Assembly: GCF_900162685.1 (NCBI RefSeq)
Contig: NZ_LT727827.1
Location: forward strand, 599,971-663,970
DNA length: 64,000 bases
DNA from: Terribacillus halophilus
Lineage (GTDB): Bacteria; Bacillota; Bacilli; Bacillales; Amphibacillaceae
Reading direction: 5' to 3'
Position numbers and translations under genes: made by a program. Under the pieces are notes generated by a model. The model was not told where the DNA came from, searched no databases, and saw nothing but the letters and a program-made list of their open reading frames with translations. Below, piece after piece: positions 8,069 through 16,950 of the stretch. Positions within the stretch are counted from its first letter, which is position 1. Each line of letters begins with the position of its first letter.

Positions 8069-8906
8069 TCGACTTTTTTTCCGTGACAAAACTGCTGTTT
8101 TCATGTCTTTGCTTTCTATCGGTATCATCATTGTGCTTTACCTGCTGTTCTTAGCGGATGTGACAACAGAGGCGGCACAGGAAGCAGCAACAGGTGCTAG
8201 CGGCATGAAAGCATTGATACAAAGCTGGCTTTTGGCTGGAATCATTGTCGTCATTTCCCTAACGGTCACCTTATCAGTACTAGGAACGATGATTGAAGAC
8301 GCTGCCAGCAATCAGCTGCACGCCTTGCTTATTACCCCTATTACACGAACACAGCTTGTGGTCGGCTATCTGTTATCCGCTTGGTTTATTGCTGTACTCT
8401 TTTCGGTCGGTTCCCTGTTCCTTGCTCAAGGATACTTTTGGCTGACGGATAAACCTACCGTAGCTTGGGATGGCTTGCTGACAGCTATTGGTCTGATCAT
8501 GCTAATTACCTTTAGTTCCGCTGCGTTTCTGTTTGTCCTGCTTGCACCAATTAGATCAAGAAAGTCTTTTTCATCCTTGGGAACCATCGTTGGAACGCTA
8601 TCCGGATTTCTGCTTGGAATCTACATCCCTATCGGACAGCTGCCTAGTTTTGTACAGGAAATCACGAAATTCTTCCCGCCAACGTATGGCGTTGCTGCAC
8701 TTCGCGATGTCTTAATGACGCCGTCTATGACTGACACTTTTACCGGTGCACCCGCTGCCGCATTAGACAACTTTAAAGAAACATTCGGCGTGCATATCAC
8801 CTTATTTGATTCGACTGCTCAACTGCCAGTCATACTGTGTATTCTGTTTCTGACAGGAAGCTTATTTTTAAGCTTAGGCGTTTGGATGCGATCCGCAAGA
8901 ATGTGA
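8034..8906 (+). CDS. ABC-2 type transporter permease
   Basis: 290 residues with six predicted membrane segments: one near the N terminus (VFMSLLSIGIIIVLYLLFLA), four between about 60 and 205, and one at the C terminus. This is the ABC-2 permease layout. The ATG at 8034 lies in the end of the ATPase gene with AAGGAGG just upstream. With the ATPase it should form a homodimeric exporter, possibly for a drug or peptide under LytTR control. A bidirectional terminator follows. Confidence 0.85.
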   Translation: MHTIWQLTKRSNRLFFRDKTAVFMSLLSIGIIIVLYLLFLADVTTEAAQEAATGASGMKALIQSWLLAGIIVVISLTVTLSVLGTMIEDAASNQLHALLITPITRTQLVVGYLLSAWFIAVLFSVGSLFLAQGYFWLTDKPTVAWDGLLTAIGLIMLITFSSAAFLFVLLAPIRSRKSFSSLGTIVGTLSGFLLGIYIPIGQLPSFVQEITKFFPPTYGVAALRDVLMTPSMTDTFTGAPAAALDNFKETFGVHITLFDSTAQLPVILCILFLTGSLFLSLGVWMRSARM

Positions 8907-8917
8907 CTGCAACACAA

Positions 8918-8963
8918 AAAGGAATCGATCTTTCTGCGTCCAGCAGACCAATCCGATTCCTTT
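8918..8963 (+). terminator. Bidirectional terminator
   Basis: AAAGGAATCG (8918-8927) and CGATTCCTTT (8954-8963) form a 10-bp stem with A- and T-rich flanks. It can end both the ABC operon and the convergent resolvase-like gene. Confidence 0.7.
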
Positions 8964-9008
8964 CTCATTCAAACAAACGCTTGATCACAAGCCATTATCC
9001 GACACAAT

Positions 9009-9533
9009 CTAATCCTGTAGATAGCGATACAACGTTGTCTTGCTAATGCCTGTTTCAATTGTTATATCTGCAATTGTATATTTTTTACTGCGGTACATAT
9101 CAATTGCTTTCTGCACATTTCGGTCTGGTTTACGCGGTCTGCCGCCGCCTTTGTTGCGCGCTTTAGCTTCTGAGAGTCCAGCCTTTGTTCGCTCCCCTAC
9201 TACATCCCTTCGAAAGACAGCAATCTGCTCCAAGTGCTGAAAGAAATTATCTTCCTGCGTGTTGATTCCATCTTCTAACGACAGAAGGCCCGCTTGTCTT
9301 TCCTGGAGGTTTCGACAAATATTTATTAGTTCCTTTGTCGAATTTGCTAAGCTGTATAACTTGCGTACAACGAGCAAATCTCCAGGTCTTATTTGTTCCA
9401 AGAGTTCCTCCAGCAAAGGCTGGCCTTGCGCATCTTCTTTCTCTTCAATGATACGAGTACAGCTCGTTATTCTATCTGGCTGCTGCGCCCATTTGTCGTT
9501 TACAAATTCACGGATATAACCGATTTCCATCAT
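9009..9533 (-). CDS. Degenerate serine-recombinase-like protein
   Basis: 174 residues from the ATG at 9533, chosen because GGAG lies seven bases upstream. The fold is that of the resolvase/invertase family: IGYIREF at the N terminus, PGDLLVVRKLYSLANSTKEL, VVGERTKAGLSEAKARNKGG, GRPRKPD and a helix-turn-helix (YTIADITIETGISKTTLYRY). Key catalytic residues are missing. The usual GYxRVS is GYIREF, so the nucleophilic serine is gone, and the usual KLDRLGRS is KLYSLANS, so both arginines are lost. DNA binding should remain. It is divergent from the SulP gene, suggesting a regulator, but that is inference. Confidence 0.8.
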   Translation of the reverse strand: MMEIGYIREFVNDKWAQQPDRITSCTRIIEEKEDAQGQPLLEELLEQIRPGDLLVVRKLYSLANSTKELINICRNLQERQAGLLSLEDGINTQEDNFFQHLEQIAVFRRDVVGERTKAGLSEAKARNKGGGRPRKPDRNVQKAIDMYRSKKYTIADITIETGISKTTLYRYLQD

Positions 9534-9624
9534 GCATTCACTCCAAACAAAAGTACCAAAAAGGGTGTTTTGGTTCACAAATTTCCTAAATCATGTTAGA
9601 GTAAGCTTATCAAAAATCGGACAC

Positions 9625-9647
9625 GACTTCTATGAGACTTAGAAGTC
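9625..9647. promoter_or_regulatory. 8-bp perfect inverted repeat in the sulP leader
   Basis: GACTTCTA (9625-9632) and TAGAAGTC (9640-9647) flank a 7-bp spacer, 32 bp upstream of the SulP start. It could be an operator or an mRNA hairpin. Its place between the degenerate recombinase and sulP makes it a candidate site for that protein. Confidence 0.45.
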
Positions 9648-9678
9648 AGCATATTTAAAACAAAGAGGTGTATACAGA

Positions 9679-11151
9679 TTGACTGAAACAAAATTAAATA
9701 AACAATGGTTTGGCAACATTCGCGGAGACTTGCTCTCAGGTATTGTCGTGGCTCTTGCGCTAATCCCTGAAGCCATCGCTTTCTCGATTATCGCAGGAGT
9801 CGATCCAATGGTTGGTTTATACGCATCCTTCTCGATGGCTGTCGTCATTGCTATCGTCGGAGGTCGACCTGCCATGATTTCCGCCGCCACTGGAGCAATG
9901 GCATTGCTGATGGTGACACTGGTGAAGGACCACGGTCTTGAGTACTTATTTGCCACTACCATCCTGACGGGAATACTACAGCTTTTATTTGGTGTTTTAG
10001 GTATTGCCCGATTTATGAAATTCATTCCGCGTTCGGTAATGGTTGGTTTCGTAAACTCGCTCGCAATCTTAATTTTCATGGCACAAGTTCCGCATTTCAT
10101 CGGAATCAACACGACAACGTATATCGTAGTGGGAGTGACACTCGCTATCATTTATTTATTCCCACTCATCACAAAAGCGGTACCTGCCCCACTAGTGGCC
10201 ATTCTTGCAGTAACAATCTTGTCTGTGTTCCTGCATCTTGATATCCGCTCTGTTGGAGACTTAGGGCAAATCAAACAAGCACTTCCTAGCTTTTTAGTTC
10301 CTAACATTCCATTAAACTGGGAAACATTCCAGATTATCTTCCCTACTGCATTGGCACTATCTATTGTAGGATTGCTGGAATCCTTACTGACAGCAACTAT
10401 TGTTGATGATATGACCGATACAGACAGCAGCAAAAATAAAGAAGCGCGCGGACAGGGTATTGCTAATATCGTTACAGGCTTTTTCGGCGGTATGGCAGGC
10501 TGCGCAATGATTGGTCAGTCCGTTATTAATGTGAAATCTGGAGGGCGCGGACGGCTGTCTACGCTTGTTGCCGGTATCTTCCTCATGTTTTTAATTCTCG
10601 TTCTGGGAGACTGGGTAGTGATGATTCCAATGCCAGCGCTAGTTGGGGTAATGGTTATGGTTTCTATCGGCACCTTTGATTGGCACTCCCTTCGTACACT
10701 GAAGCGCGTTCCCGTATCCGATTCAGTCGTCATGATTGTTACGGTTATTGCTGTAGTAACGACACACAATCTATCTATTGGCGTATTTATCGGTATCTTG
10801 TTAAGTGCTATTTTCTTCGTTGCGAAGATCTCCAAAGTTAAAGTGGAGACACATACTGACACAGAAACAGAGAACATGCGTTATGTTATTACCGGTCAGC
10901 TATTCTTCGCTTCCGTTACCGACTTTACCAATAGTTTCACTTATGAAGCTGCCCAAGAGCATGTAATACTTGATTTCACAAACACACATATTTGGGATGA
11001 CTCCGCAGTAGCAGCGATTGACAAAGTCGTGCTAAAATTTAAGGAGAAGGGCGCTTCCATTACCTTAGCAGGCTTAAACAAAGACAGTGAAGCTCTTATG
11101 AACAGATTGACAGCGAGCGATTCAGCCTATGTGAACGTATCAAACCATTAA
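9679..11151 (+). CDS. SulP-family anion transporter with STAS domain
   Basis: 490 residues. The N-terminal 380 residues hold about 11-12 membrane helices. They carry SulP hallmarks: [20 protein letters not shown] at about 13-32, and a transport core with [11 protein letters not shown] and [14 protein letters not shown] cytoplasmic STAS domain occupies about 395-490 ([29 protein letters not shown]). Family members carry sulfate, bicarbonate or dicarboxylates; the substrate is not determined. It resembles B. subtilis YbaR. The start is TTG with AGAGGTG eight bases upstream. A universal stress protein gene follows after 14 bp. Confidence 0.88.
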   Translation: MTETKLNKQWFGNIRGDLLSGIVVALALIPEAIAFSIIAGVDPMVGLYASFSMAVVIAIVGGRPAMISAATGAMALLMVTLVKDHGLEYLFATTILTGILQLLFGVLGIARFMKFIPRSVMVGFVNSLAILIFMAQVPHFIGINTTTYIVVGVTLAIIYLFPLITKAVPAPLVAILAVTILSVFLHLDIRSVGDLGQIKQALPSFLVPNIPLNWETFQIIFPTALALSIVGLLESLLTATIVDDMTDTDSSKNKEARGQGIANIVTGFFGGMAGCAMIGQSVINVKSGGRGRLSTLVAGIFLMFLILVLGDWVVMIPMPALVGVMVMVSIGTFDWHSLRTLKRVPVSDSVVMIVTVIAVVTTHNLSIGVFIGILLSAIFFVAKISKVKVETHTDTETENMRYVITGQLFFASVTDFTNSFTYEAAQEHVILDFTNTHIWDDSAVAAIDKVVLKFKEKGASITLAGLNKDSEALMNRLTASDSAYVNVSNH

Positions 11152-11165
11152 AAGGCGGTGCATCT

Positions 11166-11585
11166 ATGTATAAGAAAATCGTAGTGGCAATTGATGGTTC
11201 CAATCATAGCTTCCTTGCCGCAGAGCATGCGATCGAGTTAGCAAAGCTGCAAACAGGAACACTTGTGGAAGGCATTCATGTCCTTGATTATGAGAAAACG
11301 AAATCAGATGTCCTTCACAGCAGTGATCCGATTCAGCTGCAAATGCAGCGAGAAGAGAAGTTCAAGCGTTTTCGTGATGCTTTTGAGAAAGCTGCTGTCT
11401 CTTACAAACTAATCATGAAGCACGGTGAGCCTGCTCCAATGATTCTAGAGCACGCACGCGATACGAGTGCAGACCTTATTATCATCGGCAGCCGCGGGTT
11501 AAACCCACTTCAGGAAATCGTTATGGGCAGTGTCAGCGGCCGTGTGGCTAAACGCGCAAAATGCCCTATTATGATCGTGAAATAA
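11166..11585 (+). CDS. Universal stress protein (UspA family)
   Basis: 139 residues. It starts with the UspA strand KIVVAIDGSNHS and ends with the ATP-binding motif GSRGLNPLQEIVMGSVSGRV (G-x2-G-x9-G-S), so it is probably of the nucleotide-binding class. It is cytoplasmic. Co-transcribed with the SulP gene; SulP-UspA pairing recurs in bacteria, and the Usp protein may modulate the transporter through the STAS domain, which is inference. A strong terminator follows. Confidence 0.9.
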   Translation: MYKKIVVAIDGSNHSFLAAEHAIELAKLQTGTLVEGIHVLDYEKTKSDVLHSSDPIQLQMQREEKFKRFRDAFEKAAVSYKLIMKHGEPAPMILEHARDTSADLIIIGSRGLNPLQEIVMGSVSGRVAKRAKCPIMIVK

Positions 11586-11596
11586 TTAGCAGCAGT

Positions 11597-11629
11597 AAAG
11601 GCTGTCGGCAACTACCGGCAGCCTTTTTA
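11597..11629 (+). terminator. Terminator of the sulP-usp operon
   Basis: AAAGGCTGTCGG pairs with CCGGCAGCCTTT around a short ACTA-type loop, followed by a T-run. Confidence 0.88.
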
Positions 11630-11652
11630 TCTACTCAAAAAGGAGAGATACG

Positions 11653-12105
11653 TTGAATATAAGAAAACTTCTTCCTTCTGAAACGCCTCCCATGGAGCTC
11701 CTGTTGGAAGCAGATCCATCCGAAACGAAGGTTAAGGGTTATCTGAGTGAAGGAAGCTGCTTCATTGCGGAAGAAAAACAGGCTATTCTTGGCGTCTATG
11801 TTATCCAGCCGATTAAACCTGGTATCGCGGAGATAACGAACATTTCTGTTAAAACTACGAGCCAAGGAAAAGGAATCGGCAAGCAACTTATTCAGCACGC
11901 TATTGGTCAAGCCCGCACAGACGGCTATGCCTCACTGGAGGTTGGAACAGGTAATTCCAGTATTGATCAAATTGCTTTCTATCAGAAATGCGGCTTCCGA
12001 TTAGTAGCCATCGAGCCCAATTTTTTCCTTCGTCATTACGATATGCCTATTTTTGAAAATGGGATACAATGCCGAGATATGGTCCGTTTTCACTATGCAC
12101 TATGA
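11653..12105 (+). CDS. GNAT acetyltransferase (YvbK-like)
   Basis: 150 residues. The acetyl-CoA loop is QGKGIGKQLIQHAI at about 75-88. GTGNSSIDQIAFYQKCGFR and the ending FFLRHY match what I recall of B. subtilis YvbK. The two genes to its right resemble yvbJ and yvbI, so the block is conserved, which supports the call. The start is TTG with AGGAGAG directly upstream. The substrate is unknown. Confidence 0.85.
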   Translation: MNIRKLLPSETPPMELLLEADPSETKVKGYLSEGSCFIAEEKQAILGVYVIQPIKPGIAEITNISVKTTSQGKGIGKQLIQHAIGQARTDGYASLEVGTGNSSIDQIAFYQKCGFRLVAIEPNFFLRHYDMPIFENGIQCRDMVRFHYAL

Positions 12106-12285
12106 TATCATCTGTCATCAAAGCTCATATATAGACTCATTATTGGTATATATATAAATTAAATTCCATTTTTTCAATATTATTCTCATAACCACCTAGA
12201 TATTTAGTAGGATAATATTATAATAAGGATGCTGTCTTTATTTATCCTTATATTATTATTCTGATGAGACAGGGAAGGAGAATTT

Positions 12286-13869
12286 ATGAAATATTGTAAA
12301 GAATGCGGAAAACAAATGAAGCCTGGTGCACAGTTCTGCACGAGTTGCGGTACAAGCGTGAGCGGAAGTGCTGCTCCACAACGCCAGCAGCAGAACACCT
12401 CACCAAAGAAGAAAATGAGCAAAAAGAACAAGATTATACTAGCGAGTGTCGTCGCACTTGTCGTTATTCTGTTTGCTGGTTACAAAACTGGTGAAGCAAT
12501 GACTTCAAAAGATAAAGTGATTGATAAGTTCGAAACAACATTAGCAGACAAGAATTCGCAAGAACTTGCCAAGATCCTTTCGACAGATGATAAAGAACTT
12601 AAAATTAACGAGGATTCTGTTAAAGGTTTGATTACCTATTATGAAAAGAATCCTGAGGAGTTAGATTACCTTATTACCGACATGAGAAATCAAACGGAGG
12701 AATCCGTGGACTACTCCACCGGTCCTGTACACCTTTCCAAGGATGGAAAAAAGTTTCTTCTTTATGATAATTATGAGATTAATGTCCAGCCCTATTACAT
12801 AACTTTATCCACTGATTATAAAGATACGGTATTGAAAGTCGATGAGACTGAAGTAGGCGAAGCTGACTCAGATGATTTCGAAAAAACATTCGGTCCGTTT
12901 GTGCCTGGCTCGCATGTGATAACTGCTGATTTAAAGCATGGTATGGTAGAATTAGCAGCCAAAGAGAATCTCGACCTTTATAGTGAAGTTACAAACCAAC
13001 AAACTCACTTACAGGTAGAGAGTTCTATTAGCAAGGACGCAAGAAAACAGATTATGGAACAGATTCATACAGTTGGCGATCAGATTGCCCATGCAAAAGC
13101 AGCTAATAATACGAGTCATTTGAAAGATGCAGGTAAGCCATTTCAAGAAATGGTTCAAGACGATATAGATAACTTAAAAGATTGGGATTATAGTTATGAA
13201 GGTGCTTACCTTTCATCAGAGTTTGATTTGGATTCCTTCAATGCCACTAAATTAGATGCCGGGTGGGCTGTGACAGTTGATGTAAACCAAACATTTAATG
13301 AAGCAGAAGTTTATGACAACGAGTCAGCTGACTTAGAGGAAATGGATCATCAGTTGAATTATGTAATGCTATATGATGAAAAAGCCAAGAAGTGGAAAAC
13401 ACACGATGCAAGTGAAAGCTATTTCAGCACGATTGGCGACAACACGGAAGTAATCGAGAATAAGAAAGCCACCATTTATAAAACAGGCGGAGCTAAATCG
13501 GAAAACCAGGGTTCCGACATGAAGATCCCTGATAATGTAACTACATTGATGGATAGCTACATGCAGGGCTTAATTGAAGCAATCAATAATGATAGCTTCA
13601 GTAGTGTTTCACCTTACATGGCAGAGGGCTCTGTCTTATACAAATCCCAGCAAGAAATCGTATCAAATCTTTCATCAAAGAGCATCACCGAGCATCTTGA
13701 TGATTACGAAATAACTGGCTATGAAGAAAATGGTGATACAGCAACTATCACCACGAATGAAACTATCACTATCTCATATAGTGATGGTTCATCTGAAACC
13801 AAGGAATACAATTGGACATATACAGCTGAGAAATCCGGAAGTGACTGGAAGCTTACAAACATCGAATAA
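12286..13869 (+). CDS. TcaA/YvbJ-like zinc-ribbon membrane protein
   Basis: 527 residues. Residues 1-22 form a zinc ribbon (CKECGKQMKPGAQFCTSCG). A basic linker (SPKKKMSKKNK) and one membrane helix (ILASVVALVVILFAGY) at about 50-65 follow. The remaining 460 residues should lie outside the cell and include repeated TcaA-type domains (FGPFVPGSHVITADLKHG) and a C-terminal NTF2-like domain. TcaA affects glycopeptide resistance and wall homeostasis in staphylococci; YvbJ is its Bacillus relative. The protein is strongly acidic in the outer part. Start by GGGAAGGAG before ATG. No operon partner; a terminator follows. Confidence 0.82.
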   Translation: MKYCKECGKQMKPGAQFCTSCGTSVSGSAAPQRQQQNTSPKKKMSKKNKIILASVVALVVILFAGYKTGEAMTSKDKVIDKFETTLADKNSQELAKILSTDDKELKINEDSVKGLITYYEKNPEELDYLITDMRNQTEESVDYSTGPVHLSKDGKKFLLYDNYEINVQPYYITLSTDYKDTVLKVDETEVGEADSDDFEKTFGPFVPGSHVITADLKHGMVELAAKENLDLYSEVTNQQTHLQVESSISKDARKQIMEQIHTVGDQIAHAKAANNTSHLKDAGKPFQEMVQDDIDNLKDWDYSYEGAYLSSEFDLDSFNATKLDAGWAVTVDVNQTFNEAEVYDNESADLEEMDHQLNYVMLYDEKAKKWKTHDASESYFSTIGDNTEVIENKKATIYKTGGAKSENQGSDMKIPDNVTTLMDSYMQGLIEAINNDSFSSVSPYMAEGSVLYKSQQEIVSNLSSKSITEHLDDYEITGYEENGDTATITTNETITISYSDGSSETKEYNWTYTAEKSGSDWKLTNIE

Positions 13870-13873
13870 ATGG

Positions 13874-13911
13874 AAAAGCACATCAGCGACTAGCCGATGT
13901 GCTTTCTTTTA
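13874..13911 (+). terminator. Bidirectional terminator between convergent genes
   Basis: AAAGCACATC (13875-13884) and GATGTGCTTT (13896-13905) form a 10-bp stem, with CTTTT after it on the plus strand and A-rich DNA before it. It ends the yvbJ-like gene and can serve the convergent yvbI-like gene. Confidence 0.8.
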
Positions 13912-14688
13912 CTAGAATGAGAATGGTGAATAAAAGTTCATATAATCTAGGGAATCCACTAACATAGAGAACATAATGCTAAGAACAATACCTGTAACAA
14001 CATAGACAATTAATACTAAATAAACATTATCAATTCCACGTTGTCTATTTTGTTTGAATCCTGGAATTAGAATTAACGGAGCAATTACCAGTGCAAAGGA
14101 GAAACCTCCGAATACCAAGACAACCCCCCACAGTTCCATGCCTAAGAATGTAAACAATGCTCCTATAAACATAATTGCTGTGAAAGGAACCAATAGACTT
14201 CCGTATCGTACAAGCACAGCTTTATAAGTCACAGCCGATTGGTCTAATTTCAAGACGCCGAAAGTGATTGCCGCAAAAACAAACAAAAATACCGCAAAGA
14301 CAATAACCGGTTTTACAACCACTCCACCAAACGGCACTTCCCAATAGTCCTGCTGGTTAGCATGGATATAAATAGTTAACGGAATAATCAATGAGAATAA
14401 AACAAATGTAATAATAGCATTCACAAAATTATCTGTTCCGTATTTCATTCCATTGCCATCAGGACGTTTTAATACATCTAAGAAATAAGCAAAATATTGC
14501 TTTGAAACCTTTTTAGTCGTTTCTAAGTATTCATTTGCTTTGCCACTAGCATCTTGCTGCCCAGCCGATTCATGTGTTGCTGCTTGCAGATTTCCTGTAC
14601 CAGTTTGCCCCTGCATTGCTGAACCGCAATTCTCGCAGAATTTACTCCCTTCCGTGTTTTTATGTCCACAAGATGGACAAGTCACCAT
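13912..14688 (-). CDS. Zinc-ribbon membrane protein (YvbI-like)
   Basis: 258 residues. A zinc ribbon opens the protein (CPSCGHKNTEGSKFCENCG), followed by a polar linker and five hydrophobic segments between about residues 90 and 250 in a Yip1-like arrangement. The adjacent convergent gene is yvbJ-like and the next yvbK-like, matching my memory of the yvbI-yvbJ-yvbK order in B. subtilis. Function unknown; an envelope-stress role shared with the TcaA-like neighbour is plausible. GGGAG lies about ten bases before the ATG. Confidence 0.75.
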   Translation of the reverse strand: MVTCPSCGHKNTEGSKFCENCGSAMQGQTGTGNLQAATHESAGQQDASGKANEYLETTKKVSKQYFAYFLDVLKRPDGNGMKYGTDNFVNAIITFVLFSLIIPLTIYIHANQQDYWEVPFGGVVVKPVIVFAVFLFVFAAITFGVLKLDQSAVTYKAVLVRYGSLLVPFTAIMFIGALFTFLGMELWGVVLVFGGFSFALVIAPLILIPGFKQNRQRGIDNVYLVLIVYVVTGIVLSIMFSMLVDSLDYMNFYSPFSF

Positions 14689-15001
14689 AAAAATCTACTC
14701 CCTTACCTTAAAATCGCACAATTATCTATGTACTTCCTCATTATACAAAAAATAGGTCAAAAGTGTCAGCATTTTGTAAAATAAGTATAAAAAAGACATA
14801 CATAGTTGATGTATGCCCTGCTTTTTGCACTGAAATTATACTAGTAAACTTCATATATATATCCTCATTTGAATTGATAAGCACATAATATCTAGAGGCA
14901 TTAGTTCTCCAAAAATATTCCTGAATCTTACTGCACAATATAGTAAAACCTAACCTGAATATTGACATTACAGTTAAAAGTCGTCTGCCAGAACCATCGT
15001 G
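14689..15001. other. Intergenic, one terminator, no gene
   Basis: 313 bp of AT-rich DNA. The only clear structure is a minus-strand terminator at 14789-14815 (CATACAT, loop CAACT, ATGTATG, TC, TTTTTT), which would end the long sugar operon to its right. A 75-codon minus frame over 14741-14968 has no ribosome site and no family resemblance. Confidence 0.6.
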
Positions 15002-15997
15002 TTAAGCCAAAATATGAAAAAATTCTTCTTTAATCTGCCATCGTAATGGTTCGTGATTAATATATCTTTTAAACTCTTCTAACATGTAGCTCCCCATCCT
15101 TCCACATTCTTTTCCCACACTGCCTGCCAAGTGCGGCGTTAATATGACGTTTTCTAAATAATACAATGGAGAATCTGCGTGTGGCGGTTCGGGGGAAGTA
15201 ACATCTAATACAACAGTTATATCGGTCCTTTCTCGCAATACTTCTACCATCTCTGCTTCTTTTATAATAGCCCCCCTAGAAGTATTGATCATACTCGCAG
15301 ATGGCCGCATTTGTGAAATAAGTTCTTTTCCAATCATCGCTTTTGTTTCTTCGAGCAGAGGAGGATGCAGAGACACTACATCTGACCGGCTGAAAATTTC
15401 CTCCAACGAACATAGCTTGACTCCTAACTTGGCAGCTTCACCTGCCTTTATATATGGATCGTATGCGATGACATGAACGTCAAAGGACTTGAGCAATTCA
15501 CAAACCATTCTCCCTACCGTACTTAATGAAACGATTCCGACGGTGCTGCCGAAAGCACCTGAAACATCATTCGTTTTCGTGGGATACTGCTTATTTCTTC
15601 TAATACTTCTAGTAAAGGTCCAGCCTTTCTTCAGACAAAATAAGATTTGTGATAACGTATATTCCGCTACTGGAACAGCATTTGCTTTCACAGCATTCGT
15701 CAGCAGGATGTCACGTTCCCAAGCCGCTTTCGTAACAGTATGCTTTAATGATCCAGCCGCATAAAAGAATGCTTTTAAATTCGGAGCTGCATTAAGCAAT
15801 GTTTGATCAAGCTTTGGTCCTCCCCAGCCTGAAAAAATCACCTCTGCCTCATGTAAAACGGATAGATCTTGCTGGAGCTGTTGGTTGGTCAGCGGCTGCT
15901 TATAAATGTCCGACAGCGTTTCTATTTCTTTCCTCACCGCTTTTGGATAAACAAGTTCAAACGAAGCTTGATTCATAACATATAACCCTTTTACCAT
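15002..15997 (-). CDS. D-isomer-specific 2-hydroxyacid dehydrogenase
   Basis: 331 residues from ATG 15997. The catalytic set is present: Arg in NTSRGAII, Glu in VTSPEPPHADSPL and His in TPHLAGS. The nucleotide loop is unusual. After STVGIVSLSTVGRMV the normal GxGxxG reads S-L-S-x-V-G, losing the first two glycines. NAD binding may thus be altered; many oligosaccharide-linked members of this subgroup show a similar change. It is the last gene of the carbohydrate operon and probably reduces or oxidises a sugar acid. The ribosome site is weak, so the start could also be the GTG at 16006. Confidence 0.8.
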   Translation of the reverse strand: MVKGLYVMNQASFELVYPKAVRKEIETLSDIYKQPLTNQQLQQDLSVLHEAEVIFSGWGGPKLDQTLLNAAPNLKAFFYAAGSLKHTVTKAAWERDILLTNAVKANAVPVAEYTLSQILFCLKKGWTFTRSIRRNKQYPTKTNDVSGAFGSTVGIVSLSTVGRMVCELLKSFDVHVIAYDPYIKAGEAAKLGVKLCSLEEIFSRSDVVSLHPPLLEETKAMIGKELISQMRPSASMINTSRGAIIKEAEMVEVLRERTDITVVLDVTSPEPPHADSPLYYLENVILTPHLAGSVGKECGRMGSYMLEEFKRYINHEPLRWQIKEEFFHILA

Positions 15998-16052
15998 CGC
16001 TACCACTCTCTCTTTTTAGACTCTCAGAAGGGAGATAAAAACACAATATTTC

Positions 16053-16931
16053 CTAGCAGAAATCATTTGGGGTTTCATTCTCCGCTAGAAATCGTTTGAC
16101 TGTCTCGATATTGTATTTAATAGATTCCTTTGCAGGCATAGAAGCACTAAAGTCTTCCATACCAATAAACCCGTCATAACCAACAGCCTTCAGATCTAAG
16201 AGAACTTGCTTCCAATTCACAATCCCTTTTTCAATTGACGTCCACTGCACTGACCAATCTGCCGTCCCATCTGTATGCTGCTGTTCCTTTTGCCAGTGTG
16301 CATTTTTCACATGCACATGAGCAAGATAGTCTCCTAACAATTCCAGTCCCATTCGATGATGCTCGTATCCTTCATGTACCATGTTGCCAGGATCATACAA
16401 GACACCAATGTTCTCTGGATCGAATGAGCATACTAGCCGATGAGCTAAGCTCGCACTAGGAGCAATGGTGCCATGATGTGTTTCGATTAAGCCTTTCACC
16501 TTATATTGCTTGCACATTTGTTCTACCTCGTTTAAATAAGCAGTGGCTGTACGAAATAGATCATTATAATGTTGGGACCGATCGTATAAAGGTACACCAA
16601 TGCGTACTGTGGCAGCACCAAGCTTTTGTGCAACCTGCAAAGCATGTTCGGTAGCTTCTAAATCTCCGGCAGTTAAGTACGGAAGAACGCTTAATATGTT
16701 AATACCATTTTGGTTCGCTGCATGCTTTAATTTCTCTATTTTTTGATCTGTTATTGCTGGAGATATGGTACACAAATTATTTCTCCAAAAGCTAGGTGCT
16801 TCCTGTCTTAACTCTGCTGGTGTGTCTTTAAATCGCCATTCTACAGCGGAGTAGCCGGTTTCCTTTAAGTAGCCAATAATAGCTTCTGGTGTCATATCTG
16901 GTGCCATTACTGAATACAAAGAGAATTTCAT
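16053..16931 (-). CDS. Sugar phosphate isomerase/epimerase (TIM barrel)
   Basis: 292 residues with the xylose-isomerase-like (AP endonuclease 2) TIM-barrel pattern: EWRF near the N terminus, GLIETHHGT, YDPGNMVHEG, HVHVKNAHW and GFIGMEDF. The Glu, Asp, His and Glu of these segments form the expected metal site. The substrate is probably a keto-sugar or sugar acid from the imported glycan. AAGGAGTG lies before the ATG. It sits 20 bp after the YesL-like gene in the same operon. Confidence 0.83.
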   Translation of the reverse strand: MKFSLYSVMAPDMTPEAIIGYLKETGYSAVEWRFKDTPAELRQEAPSFWRNNLCTISPAITDQKIEKLKHAANQNGINILSVLPYLTAGDLEATEHALQVAQKLGAATVRIGVPLYDRSQHYNDLFRTATAYLNEVEQMCKQYKVKGLIETHHGTIAPSASLAHRLVCSFDPENIGVLYDPGNMVHEGYEHHRMGLELLGDYLAHVHVKNAHWQKEQQHTDGTADWSVQWTSIEKGIVNWKQVLLDLKAVGYDGFIGMEDFSASMPAKESIKYNIETVKRFLAENETPNDFC

Positions 16932-16950
16932 GTTTTACACTCCTTCTACT

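Noticed and set aside
9009-9533. Evidence of an active transposon or integron from the resolvase-like gene
   Set aside because: No transposase, terminal repeats or res site were seen and the catalytic residues are missing.
12204-12431. Minus-strand frame over the TcaA-like gene start
   Set aside because: Shadow of the real gene on the other strand; the plus frame has the zinc ribbon and ribosome site.
14741-14968. A 75-codon minus frame in the intergenic gap
   Set aside because: No ribosome site, contains a terminator, no family resemblance.
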